Shown here: one piece after another, positions 16,032-23,782 of the stretch
How positions within the stretch are numbered: position 1 is the stretch's first letter
Layout of the letters: the number at the start of each line of letters is the position of its first letter
Source of the DNA: an uncultured Actinomycetes bacterium
GTDB lineage: Bacteria; Actinomycetota; Actinomycetes; S36-B12; UBA10799
Direction of reading: 5' to 3'
NCBI GenBank assembly: GCA_946803585.1
Contig: CAMPEQ010000006.1
Span: forward strand, 1-64,000
DNA length: 64,000 bases
Position numbers and translations under genes: made by a program
Notes under the pieces: generated by a model
What the model was told of the DNA's origin: nothing
Seen by the model: the letters and a program-made list of their open reading frames with translations, nothing else
Databases searched by the model: none

Positions 16032-17237
16032 ATGCGAACGCTGCTGTTCACCGGCAAGGGCGGGGTCGGGAAGACCACAATCGCTGCTGGAACTGCCGCG
16101 CGCGCGGCTCAGGACGGACATAAGACCCTTGTCTTGTCGACCGATCCGGCCCACTCCTTATCGGATGCGCTGGGAATTCCCGAACCGGCCTATGGCCAAG
16201 GACCCATCGAAATTGCGCCCAATCTGTGGTCACTGCACGTAGATGTTCGCGACCGATTCACGAAGGCGTGGGGCGAGATCCAGCGATATCTTCTCGATGT
16301 TCTGGACTCGGCTGGGGTAGACCCGATCGAGGCTGAGGAGTTGACTGTCCTTCCAGGGGCGGAAGAAGTCCTCGCACTGCTTGAGGTTCGGGATCAGGTG
16401 CGCAGCGGTTCTTGGGATGTCGTCATTCTTGATTGCGCTCCGACGGCAGAGACGCTGCGCCTGCTCGCACTGCCGGACGCACTGCGTTGGTACATGGATC
16501 GGATCTGGCCCACTGAGCGCAGGGTGCTTGGGGTGTTACGCCCGATACTGCGTCGTGCAAGCGGTGTGCCGATGCCACGAGATCAGGTGCTTGACGCGAT
16601 CGAGCGACTTCACGAGGACCTCTCCGACGTACGCAGTGTGTTGACGGCCGATGACGCGTCGGTACGTCTGGTGACAACTCCGGAAGCCGTGGTGTTTGCC
16701 GAAGCAAGGCGCACCCTCACTTCGCTTGCGCTTTATGGCTATCGAGTCGATGGAATCGTCGTGAATCGTGTCTTCCCGCTCACTGGAGCCGACGAGTGGC
16801 GGGCAAAGTGGATCACGGCTCAGGCGATCCAGTTGGCCAGGATCGAGGCCGATTGCGATCCGGTCCCGGTCGTGAAGGCGGCGTACCAGCCGGCCGAGCC
16901 AGTCGGCCCGACCGCATTAGCTGATCTCGTAACTGCGGTATATGGGGACGAAGACCCAATTGCTATTCATCAGGTTCCTGACCCGTTGACGGTTACGCGT
17001 AAGGGGGAAGATTTCCAATTGGGGATCTCGCTACCCCTTGTGGTTAAAGGGGATGTCGATGTCGCCCGCCGCGGAGATGAGCTAATGGTCACGGTGGGGG
17101 CTCACCGCCGTATGCTGTCACTGCCAAGTGCTTTGCGCCGCTGCGACATCCGTGGAGCGCATCTTGAACCAGGTCGACTCCTCGTCGACTTCACCCCAGA
17201 TCCTGCTCAGTTCCCGCGGAAGGTAAATCGTGACTGA
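16032..17237 (+). CDS. ArsA/Get3-family ATPase with Hsp20-like tail
   Basis: This 401-aa deviant-Walker P-loop ATPase opens MRTLLFTGKGGVGKTT, with the signature lysine of the ArsA/Get3/MinD class, followed by the switch I motif STDPAHSLSDALG and VILDCAPTAETLRLL. It carries no arsenite-binding cysteines or Get3 CxxC zinc motif. The last 70-80 residues (GISLPLVVKGDVDVARRGDELMV onward) resemble the Hsp20-like domain found at the C-terminus of many bacterial ArsA homologues. Flanked by lipid-binding-fold genes and with no ars genes, it is more likely a hydrophobic-cargo handling ATPase than an arsenite pump. The GTG at 16023 is an alternative start. Confidence 0.9.
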   Translation: MRTLLFTGKGGVGKTTIAAGTAARAAQDGHKTLVLSTDPAHSLSDALGIPEPAYGQGPIEIAPNLWSLHVDVRDRFTKAWGEIQRYLLDVLDSAGVDPIEAEELTVLPGAEEVLALLEVRDQVRSGSWDVVILDCAPTAETLRLLALPDALRWYMDRIWPTERRVLGVLRPILRRASGVPMPRDQVLDAIERLHEDLSDVRSVLTADDASVRLVTTPEAVVFAEARRTLTSLALYGYRVDGIVVNRVFPLTGADEWRAKWITAQAIQLARIEADCDPVPVVKAAYQPAEPVGPTALADLVTAVYGDEDPIAIHQVPDPLTVTRKGEDFQLGISLPLVVKGDVDVARRGDELMVTVGAHRRMLSLPSALRRCDIRGAHLEPGRLLVDFTPDPAQFPRKVNRD

Positions 17238-17805
17238 TTCCGATGACGACTCATCTGCACGGAACAACGAATCAGGTCGAGAGGCGCCTCCTTGGTGGCA
17301 CGAGGCATTCGAAGATGATGAGGCGGCTGATGGAGTCGGTACCGCCGCGCAGGAGGCCGTCAAACTCGCTGCTGCTGTCACGAGTTGGGCCAATGACTCG
17401 GGTGTGGCTGACATTCTGAAATCGGTCGTGGAGCAGGCTGGTGACGCGCTACGCGGCGCGGCGGCCACTGCGGCGTCCACCGCATCGAGCGCTGCCTCAA
17501 GTGCAGCATCTACCGCTTCGGCTGCCAAAGATCACACACACGACCGTGAAGGTGCGTTTACAAGCGCGGAGGGTGCGCATGACTGCGCGACCTGCGAGAA
17601 CTGTCCTATCTGTCAGGGGGTCGAGGTTCTGCGAACAGTCTCGCCGGAAACGGCAGCGAGCGTTTCCGACGCGATGGCGGCGGTAACTAGCGCTTTGCGG
17701 CAGGCGATGAGCAATGTCGCCGCAGAGCATTCGGACGCCGACACCGATACCGATGCCGATGATCCAGAGCCGCCGAGCAGTGTGCAACATATCAAGGTCG
17801 ACTAG
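17230..17805 (+). CDS. Ala/Ser-repeat protein with Cys4 cluster
   Basis: This acidic 191-aa protein overlaps the ArsA gene by 8 bases with a GTG start. It has a charged N-terminus containing WWHEAFEDDE, a helical region with an Ala/Ser/Thr repeat (STASSAASSAASTASAAKD, about residues 83-101), a compact CATCENCPIC cluster near residues 118-127 that would hold a metal, a helix, and an Asp-rich tail. I do not recognise a named family. Coupling to the ATPase suggests a partner or substrate-adaptor role. The Cys4 motif is the most testable element. Confidence 0.82.
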   Translation: MTDSDDDSSARNNESGREAPPWWHEAFEDDEAADGVGTAAQEAVKLAAAVTSWANDSGVADILKSVVEQAGDALRGAAATAASTASSAASSAASTASAAKDHTHDREGAFTSAEGAHDCATCENCPICQGVEVLRTVSPETAASVSDAMAAVTSALRQAMSNVAAEHSDADTDTDADDPEPPSSVQHIKVD

Positions 17806-17917
17806 CTGCTGATCTTCCGTGCTCGATCTGCTTAGTGGGCGTCCGCTGGATTAGCGCGCCACCCGCCACATCGATACCGTGGCTGCCAAGGATCGCGGGA
17901 ATCGTTGAGGAGTATTG

Positions 17918-18859
17918 ATGGGCTTAACTGTCGGAATCGATGTTGGTGGAACAAAGGTTGCGGGCGGCGTTGTCGACGACTCCGGCAATGTGCTCCAGTC
18001 GGATGTTCGTAAGACGGTTGGGCGCGACCCAGAGGCACTCGAAGGCTCGATTATTGAGCTCATCAACGAGTACAAGTTGTCATATGAGGTTGAGGCCGTT
18101 GGTGTTGGCTTTGCCGGCTTCATTGACGAGAAGCGCTCACGGGTGTTGATGGCGGCCAACCTCGGCTGGAAGGACGAGCCGCTTAAGGCAGCGCTGGAGA
18201 GTCAAGTTGGCCTGCCCGTTGTCGTCGAGAATGACGCAAATGCGGCGGCTTGGGGCGAGTATCGATTCGGCGGCGACGATATCCCCTTAGACATGGTCTG
18301 CGTGACCGTTGGCACCGGCATCGGCGGTGGACTCATCTTGGGAGGACATCTCTACCGTGGCGCACATGGTGTCGCGGCGGAGTTCGGCCACCTTTGTGTC
18401 GAGCCCGAAGGCCGCCTATGCGGGTGCGGTAATCGCGGATGCTGGGAGCAATACGCCAGCGGGAATGCATTGGTCCGCGAAGCTCGGCAGTTAGCCGCAG
18501 ACCGACGTGCAGAAGCTCAAATCCTCCTTGGCCTCGGTGATGGTTCCCCGGAAGGGGTCTCGGGTAAGCACGTCACGGAGGCTGCTCGCCTGGATGATCC
18601 GGTGGCCCTTGCCGCCTTCGACTACCTCGCGGGTTGGCTTGGGCAAGGGATTGCCGACCTCACGTCATTATTGGATCCGGCGTGCTTCATCATCGGCGGC
18701 GGCGTGAGCGAAGCCGGGGATCTGCTACTCGGGCCGACCCGTCGGGCCTTCTCTGCCGCACTATCAGGTGGTGGAACTCGACCGTCGCCGCAGATTCGGC
18801 TCGCCAAACTCGGAAACGCTGCCGGGCTGGTTGGAGCCGCTGATCTTGCCCGGATCTAG
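17918..18859 (+). CDS. glk: ROK-family glucokinase
   Basis: This 313-aa ROK kinase phosphorylates glucose, probably using ATP or polyphosphate. It shows the phosphate-binding GIDVGGTKVAGG start, the ENDANAAAWGE catalytic segment with the base Asp, VTVGTGIGGGLI, the ROK zinc cluster CGCGNRGCWEQYASG near residues 168-182, and GGGVSEAGDLLL. There is no N-terminal helix-turn-helix, so it is an enzyme rather than a ROK repressor. The start at 17918 has GAGGAG upstream. A glucokinase next to an ArsA-type ATPase gene matches what I recall of the Streptomyces glkA region. Confidence 0.93.
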   Translation: MGLTVGIDVGGTKVAGGVVDDSGNVLQSDVRKTVGRDPEALEGSIIELINEYKLSYEVEAVGVGFAGFIDEKRSRVLMAANLGWKDEPLKAALESQVGLPVVVENDANAAAWGEYRFGGDDIPLDMVCVTVGTGIGGGLILGGHLYRGAHGVAAEFGHLCVEPEGRLCGCGNRGCWEQYASGNALVREARQLAADRRAEAQILLGLGDGSPEGVSGKHVTEAARLDDPVALAAFDYLAGWLGQGIADLTSLLDPACFIIGGGVSEAGDLLLGPTRRAFSAALSGGGTRPSPQIRLAKLGNAAGLVGAADLARI

Positions 18860-18885
18860 CCGACTCCGACTACTCGTTGCCGAGC

Positions 18886-19155
18886 TCAGAGCGCTGAGCC
18901 GTCGTCCCAACCGGAATCCTTGGGAGCCCGATCGTTGGATGAGCGGAAGAAGAGCACAAGGAAGCTGATCACAAAAATCAGCACACAGGCCGATCCGAGT
19001 CGGACCGGCTCATAGGTGAGCAGAATCCCCACAATCACGAAGACCAGTGGGGCGCCAATGACTCCGGCTAATGCCGCAGCCTTGATTGGATCGGTGACCT
19101 TGATTGGGGGAGGCTCTGGCGGGACGAAGTTGTCGGCGCTCTCGTTGTCATGCAT
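18886..19155 (-). CDS. Small two-helix membrane protein
   Basis: This 89-aa protein has a Pro-rich acidic N-terminus (FVPPEPPPIKV), then two hydrophobic helices at about residues 26-47 and 53-70, and a short charged tail, so both ends are probably cytoplasmic. It starts six bases after the stop of the upstream alpha/beta hydrolase, indicating co-transcription. Similar small membrane proteins occur in other actinobacteria without function. It lies convergent to the glucokinase gene. Confidence 0.75.
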   Translation of the reverse strand: MHDNESADNFVPPEPPPIKVTDPIKAAALAGVIGAPLVFVIVGILLTYEPVRLGSACVLIFVISFLVLFFRSSNDRAPKDSGWDDGSAL

Positions 19156-19161
19156 AGCTGG

Positions 19162-19917
19162 TTACTTGCCCTCCGCGACGATCCGCTTCACGAACTCGAC
19201 ACTGCCAGCGAAGATCGCCGGGGCATCGTTATCCATGGTCGCGACGTGATAGCTCTCGTGGAGGACGACTTCCTCGGCATCCTTGCTGGCAACATTCGCC
19301 AGGATCCAAGCAGTGTTCGATGGCTCGACCACGTGGTCGTCTGCACTTCGGAAGATAATCAACGGCTGGTCAACCTTCGTGATGTCTCCCTTGATCGCCG
19401 ACCAGAGTTGAGTCAAGGAGTACGCAGCCTTCAGTGGAATCTTTGGGTATCCGCCCTCGTCCTGGCCAGGCTTCTTAATATCGTTGATGATTCCGGGGAA
19501 GGCCGGAATCACGTAGTGAAGGAACGGCAGCAGATGTCGGTCATGACGCTCGCTTTGAACGGCAGGGTTGACCAGGACGAGACCGGCGATTCCGTCGCCC
19601 TTCTCTTCCGCGAGTCGCAGCGCGAGGGAACCACCCATCGAAAGGCCCATCACAAAAATCGTGTCGCAGGTCTTTGCTAGCTCGCGGTAGTTGCGCTCGA
19701 TCTCGGCGTACCAGTCCTGCCAAACCGTCCCGTTCATCTCTTGCCAGGTGGTGCCGTGTCCTGGCAATCGCGGTGCTCGCACGGTGTAGCCCTCATCTGC
19801 CAAGGCTTGCGCCCACGGTTTGATCGACTTGGGCTGACCGGTGAACCCGTGGCTAACGAGTACCCCAATCTTGTTGCCGTCGTGGTTAAAGGGCTCTGCG
19901 TCAGGCAGTAGGGGCAC
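19162..19917 (-). CDS. Alpha/beta hydrolase (carboxylesterase/lipase type)
   Basis: This serine hydrolase has the nucleophile elbow GLSMGG, the oxyanion region VLVSHGFTGQP, an acid residue around SADDHVVEP and a catalytic His in ESYHVATMDND. The overall pattern resembles Est30-like carboxylesterases and monoacylglycerol lipases. The GTG at 19917 is the best start: AAGGAGG lies just upstream and the protein becomes 251 aa, the normal length. The extra 22 residues of the ORF track are rejected. It probably hydrolyses short esters or monoglycerides, and it stands opposite plsC across a shared intergenic region. Confidence 0.9.
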   Translation of the reverse strand: MPLLPDAEPFNHDGNKIGVLVSHGFTGQPKSIKPWAQALADEGYTVRAPRLPGHGTTWQEMNGTVWQDWYAEIERNYRELAKTCDTIFVMGLSMGGSLALRLAEEKGDGIAGLVLVNPAVQSERHDRHLLPFLHYVIPAFPGIINDIKKPGQDEGGYPKIPLKAAYSLTQLWSAIKGDITKVDQPLIIFRSADDHVVEPSNTAWILANVASKDAEEVVLHESYHVATMDNDAPAIFAGSVEFVKRIVAEGK

Positions 19918-20158
19918 TTTTCCTCCTTGTGGAACCGAAGTCCGGTGACTGCGGATAGGCGACAGCCACCGATGATGGCCCAAGCTCAGTCATTTTATGG
20001 TCGCATCCGGTGAATTGCCCGCATAACACCGCCCAATAGGGGCACCATTAGCAGGAGTCCGTTGCCGCGAAGAATGGCTGGGCTTTATGGTTAGGCAGCG
20101 TCGCAACCTTTCTAGGTGATTGCGTGCGTCAATTGGAAACCAGGGGAGGCGTACTTCA

Positions 20159-20872
20159 GTGCTTTATTGGGTACTCAAGTACATCCTGTTGGGACCTCTC
20201 CTGCGTGTCCTCTATCGGCCAAAGGTGAGCGGACTTGAGAACGTCCCCGCAGACGGTCCCGTCATCATGGCGATCAATCACAACTCGTTTGTGGATTCAA
20301 TCTTCCTACCCCTGGTCGTGAAGCGCCCGATGACGTTCCTGGCCAAGGACGAGTACTTCACGACGCCAGGATTCAAGGGATTCTGGATGCGGACGTTCTT
20401 TAAGGGCGTTGGTCAAGTCCCGATTGATCGCTCCGGCGGCAATGCCAGCGAAGCTGCACTGCACACAGGTGTTCGTGTGCTTGAGTCCGGCAATGTCTTG
20501 GGGATCTATCCTGAGGGAACCCGCTCGCCGGATGGCAAGCTTTACCGGGGTCACACAGGGGTGGCCCGAATGGCGTTGGCTGCCAACGCGACCGTTGTGC
20601 CCGTAGCGATTCAGGGCACCAGAGATATCCAGCCAGCGGGCAAGACGATTCCGCGGGTCAAGCGCCTCTCCATCGAGATCGGAAAGCCGTTGGACTTCTC
20701 CCGCTATGAGGGAATGGACAACGACCGGTTTGTGCTTCGCTCAATGACCGACGAAATCATGTACGAGATCATGGCCTTGTCCGGTCAGGAGTACTCCGAT
20801 ATGTATGCCTCACGCGCAAAGAAGCTCATTGCTGAACGCAATGTCGCAGTCACCTCACCGGCGAGTGAGTAA
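20159..20872 (+). CDS. plsC: 1-acyl-sn-glycerol-3-phosphate acyltransferase
   Basis: This membrane-associated acyltransferase (237 aa) makes phosphatidic acid from lysophosphatidate. The NHNSFVDS segment contains the HX4D catalytic pair. YPEGTRSPDG is the substrate-binding motif, and VPVAIQGT is the later conserved block. The start is the GTG at 20159, with GGGAGG nine bases upstream; the ORF track begins 13 codons earlier in unsupported sequence. A hydrophobic N-terminal segment (VLKYILLGPLLRVLY) would attach it to the membrane. It is convergent with glpK, consistent with glycerolipid metabolism clustering here. Confidence 0.92.
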   Translation: MLYWVLKYILLGPLLRVLYRPKVSGLENVPADGPVIMAINHNSFVDSIFLPLVVKRPMTFLAKDEYFTTPGFKGFWMRTFFKGVGQVPIDRSGGNASEAALHTGVRVLESGNVLGIYPEGTRSPDGKLYRGHTGVARMALAANATVVPVAIQGTRDIQPAGKTIPRVKRLSIEIGKPLDFSRYEGMDNDRFVLRSMTDEIMYEIMALSGQEYSDMYASRAKKLIAERNVAVTSPASE

Positions 20873-20886
20873 GCCCTCGCCGGTGA
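20855..20886. terminator. Hairpin between plsC and glpK
   Basis: A perfect 11-bp stem, TCACCGGCGAG / CTCGCCGGTGA, with a 10-base loop spans the plsC stop codon and the 22-base gap between these convergent genes. No T-tract follows on either strand, so terminator activity is likely but not certain. Confidence 0.55.
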
Positions 20887-20895
20887 TACCGACGG

Positions 20896-22392
20896 TTACT
20901 TACTGACCGCGGTTGCCCAACCCTTTGTCCGCTCGACAGCGACGCGCCAGCGACGGTGTGACTGCTCATCGCGTGGTTGGGGTTCGAAGGTTCGATCCGA
21001 ACGCCAGGTTGCGGCGAGTTCTTCTTTGCTTGCCCACACGCCCGTACCCAGCCCGGCTAAGAACGCGGCTCCCAATCCGGTTGTCTCCAGGATCTCGCTA
21101 CGCGCGACGGGAACCCGGATCTGATCCGCCTGGATCTGGCAGAGGAAGTTGTTGGCGGCAGCTCCGCCGTCGACGGTTAACCGCGGGAGCTCAACGTTGG
21201 CCTCGTTAACCATGACATCAACAACATCGCGGACCTCGAAGGCGATTGCTTCCAGCGTAGCTCGGACGATGTGAGCTCGAGTCGCGCCGCGGGTTAGGCC
21301 GAAGATCGCGCCACGCGCGTTGGGATCCCAATCGGGTGCACCCAACCCTGTTAATGCTGGCACAAATACGACGCCGGCCGAGTTAGGTACTGACAGTGCG
21401 AGGGCTTCTGTCTCCTTGGCGTCATCGATGATCTCTAGGCCATCGCGAAGCCATTGAACGGCAGAGCCGGTAACGAAGATTGCCCCCTCTAGGGCGTAAG
21501 TCAGGCTGCGATCTGGGTTCATCCAGGCGACGGTTGACAGGAGCCCCGCGTCGGAGCGAACGATCTTGTCGCCGGTGTTGACCAAGACGAACGATCCGGT
21601 TCCGTAGGTGCACTTGGACGATCCGGTGAGGAACCCCGCCTGGCCAAACAGCGCAGCCTGCTGGTCCCCGGCGATACCGGCGATCGGGATCTCGAGGCCG
21701 CCGAAAACGTCTGGATCGGTGGTTCCCACAACCCCGTAGGAGGGGACAACCTCGGGTAGAGACTCAATTGGGACGCCGAATAGGTCGCATAACTCCTGGC
21801 TCCACTCGCCGGTATTGATGTCGAACAGGAGTGTGCGGCAAGCATTCGAGGCATCCGTCACGTGAGTGACACCGCGGGTCATTCGCGCGATCAGATAGGA
21901 ATCGATCGTGCCGATTGCTGTGCGACCCTCCTTGACGCCTGCCCAGACATTGGGCTCCTGCTTGGCAATCCAGGCGAGTTTGGTTCCGGAGAAGTAGGGA
22001 TCAAGTCGCAGGCCCGTGAGCTCTGTGACCCGCGCCTCATGGCCATCCGCTTTTAGCTGATCGCACAGCCCAGCGGTTCGGCGGTCCTGCCAGACGATTG
22101 CCATCCTGGCGCTACCAAGCGTCTCGCGGTCCCACAGGACGATTGTCTCGCGCTGGTCGGTGATGCCAAGGCAGGTCGGGGCGCCATGCTCAGTGATTGC
22201 GTCGGAAGCAAGTACCTCTTCGAGTGCGGTGAGCGTCGCCGCCCAGATCTCGTTTGGATCATGCTCAACCCAGCCGTCGGCAGGGAAGCGCTGCTCGAAC
22301 TCGCTGTATCCGCGAGCGACGACGCGAGCGTCCTTGCTGACTAGTAGTGCGGTAACTCCAGTGGTGCCTGCATCGATCGCCAAGATTGTCAT
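20896..22392 (-). CDS. glpK: Glycerol kinase
   Basis: This FGGY-family kinase converts glycerol to glycerol-3-phosphate for lipid synthesis or catabolism. The N-terminal TILAIDAGTTGVTALLV phosphate-binding loop, WQDRRT, DPYFSGTKLAW, and the ATP-site blocks GIAGDQQAALFGQ and TYGTGSFVLVNTG are all present. The start is the ATG at 22392, giving 498 aa, the usual GlpK size. The ORF track adds 64 residues that read into the divergent pfp gene region. A TATCGT box seven bases before the ATG and no Shine-Dalgarno site suggest leaderless transcription. No glpF or glpD is nearby. Confidence 0.96.
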   Translation of the reverse strand: MTILAIDAGTTGVTALLVSKDARVVARGYSEFEQRFPADGWVEHDPNEIWAATLTALEEVLASDAITEHGAPTCLGITDQRETIVLWDRETLGSARMAIVWQDRRTAGLCDQLKADGHEARVTELTGLRLDPYFSGTKLAWIAKQEPNVWAGVKEGRTAIGTIDSYLIARMTRGVTHVTDASNACRTLLFDINTGEWSQELCDLFGVPIESLPEVVPSYGVVGTTDPDVFGGLEIPIAGIAGDQQAALFGQAGFLTGSSKCTYGTGSFVLVNTGDKIVRSDAGLLSTVAWMNPDRSLTYALEGAIFVTGSAVQWLRDGLEIIDDAKETEALALSVPNSAGVVFVPALTGLGAPDWDPNARGAIFGLTRGATRAHIVRATLEAIAFEVRDVVDVMVNEANVELPRLTVDGGAAANNFLCQIQADQIRVPVARSEILETTGLGAAFLAGLGTGVWASKEELAATWRSDRTFEPQPRDEQSHRRWRVAVERTKGWATAVSK

Positions 22393-22399
22393 GCAGGTG

Positions 22400-22405
22400 A
22401 CGATA
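22400..22405 (-). promoter_or_regulatory. -10 box TATCGT for glpK, leaderless
   Basis: TATCGT lies 7 bases upstream of the glpK ATG on the minus strand. No Shine-Dalgarno sequence is present, so the mRNA may start at the ATG. Confidence 0.45.
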
Positions 22406-22493
22406 GTGACCACTTGCAGGGTTGGCATGTTGGTGCGATGGGTTGTTGCTGTTCGGGTGATGTCTGTGGAGAGAGTCGCGCCCGTTTTGTCGC

Positions 22494-22499
22494 TAGGCT
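22494..22499 (+). promoter_or_regulatory. -10 box TAGGCT for pfp, leaderless
   Basis: TAGGCT lies 8 bases before the pfp ATG at 22508, with no ribosome-binding site between them. The divergent glpK promoter is about 90 bases away, so the two genes share one short control region. Confidence 0.45.
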
Positions 22500-22507
22500 G
22501 CGCAGCT

Positions 22508-23731
22508 ATGACGGTTAAAAAGGTTGCAATGCTCACAGCTGGCGGGTTGGCTCCATGCCTTTCAACGGCGGTTGGTGGCCTCATTCAGCGATACACCGAG
22601 ATCGCTCCGGAGATAGAGCTCATCGCTTACCTCGACGGATATGACGGTCTATTGCGTGGACGCTCAGTTGAGGTGACTGCGGAGGTTCGGGCGCAAGCAG
22701 GTGAGCTTCGCAGGTTCGGCGGAAGCCCAATCGGCAATAGCCGTGTGAAGCTGACCAATGTTGAGGACTGCGTGAAGCGAGGGTTGGTGCAGCCCGGAAC
22801 CGATCCGTTGGCAGCCGCCGCCGAGCAGCTCACGGCAGATGGCGTGGATGTTCTTCACACCATCGGGGGAGACGACACCAACACAACAGCAGCAGACCTT
22901 GCCGCATACCTACACGAGAACAACTATGAGCTGACCGTCGTGGGCTTGCCGAAGACGATTGACAACGACGTCTATCCAATCAAGCAATCCCTTGGTGCTT
23001 GGACGGCCGCGGAGCAGGGCGCTGTTTTCGCGAAGAATGTCATCGCAGAACACAGCGCAAATCCGCGGTCGCTGATCGTCCACGAGGTCATGGGCCGGCA
23101 TTGCGGTTGGTTGACCGCAGCAACAGCTGCGCAGTACCGCACGTGGCTCACTGGCGAGAGCTGGTTGCCACAGATCGGCCTTTCACAGGAATCATGGGAT
23201 GTTCACGCGGTCTTTATTCCAGAGATGGCCGTTGACCTCTCGGCTGAGGCCGACCGGCTTCGCAAGGTGATGGACGAGGTCGGAAACGTCAATATCTTCC
23301 TCTCTGAGGGGGCCGGAGTCGATGGCATAGTTGCTGAGCTAGAAGCCGCGGGGGAGGAAGTCCCACGTGACCCGTTCGGGCATGTCCGACTCGATCGAGT
23401 GAATCCCGGCCAGTGGTTTGGTAACCAGTTCGCGCAGATGCTCGGTGCGGAGAAGACGCAGGTATTCAAGAGTGGGTACTTCGCTCGCGCTGCAGCGTCC
23501 AATCAAGCCGACCTGGAACTCATCGATAACTGCACAGTGATGGCAGTCGATGCTGCCCTACGAGGTGACAGTGGGGTGATCGGTCAAGACGAAGATGCTG
23601 ATGATGTCCTGCGGTCGATCGAGTTCCCACGGATCAAGGGCGGTAAGCCGTTCGATATCGACGAGCCGTGGTTCGTCAAAATGCTGTCCGGGATCGGACA
23701 AACCAAGGGCGAAACAATCGCCCACGATTGA
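22508..23731 (+). CDS. pfp: PPi-dependent 6-phosphofructokinase
   Basis: This phosphofructokinase uses pyrophosphate rather than ATP. The diagnostic residues are Asp123 in TIGGDDTNTT (ATP enzymes have Gly there) and Lys149 in LPKTIDND (Gly in ATP enzymes). EVMGRHCGWLTA supplies the fructose-6-phosphate site. The true start is the ATG at 22508 (TVKKVAMLTAGGLAPC follows), giving 407 aa; the 116 extra codons of the ORF track run through glpK's promoter and N-terminus. The reaction is reversible and would let PPi from biosynthesis drive glycolysis. A ppdK gene lies about 25 kb downstream. Confidence 0.93.
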   Translation: MTVKKVAMLTAGGLAPCLSTAVGGLIQRYTEIAPEIELIAYLDGYDGLLRGRSVEVTAEVRAQAGELRRFGGSPIGNSRVKLTNVEDCVKRGLVQPGTDPLAAAAEQLTADGVDVLHTIGGDDTNTTAADLAAYLHENNYELTVVGLPKTIDNDVYPIKQSLGAWTAAEQGAVFAKNVIAEHSANPRSLIVHEVMGRHCGWLTAATAAQYRTWLTGESWLPQIGLSQESWDVHAVFIPEMAVDLSAEADRLRKVMDEVGNVNIFLSEGAGVDGIVAELEAAGEEVPRDPFGHVRLDRVNPGQWFGNQFAQMLGAEKTQVFKSGYFARAAASNQADLELIDNCTVMAVDAALRGDSGVIGQDEDADDVLRSIEFPRIKGGKPFDIDEPWFVKMLSGIGQTKGETIAHD

Positions 23732-23782
23732 TCTGCCACTGGATTGTCCTGAGCGACCGATCGCTGTGACAAGGGGTTCACG

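Noticed and set aside
22160-22507. N-terminal extension of the phosphofructokinase ORF
   Set aside because: It runs antisense through glpK and its promoter. The family start MTVKKVAMLTAGG begins at 22508 behind a -10 box.
22393-22584. 64-residue N-terminal extension of glpK in the ORF track
   Set aside because: Glycerol kinases begin at the TILAIDAGTTG block, and the extension lies across the shared promoter and antisense to pfp.
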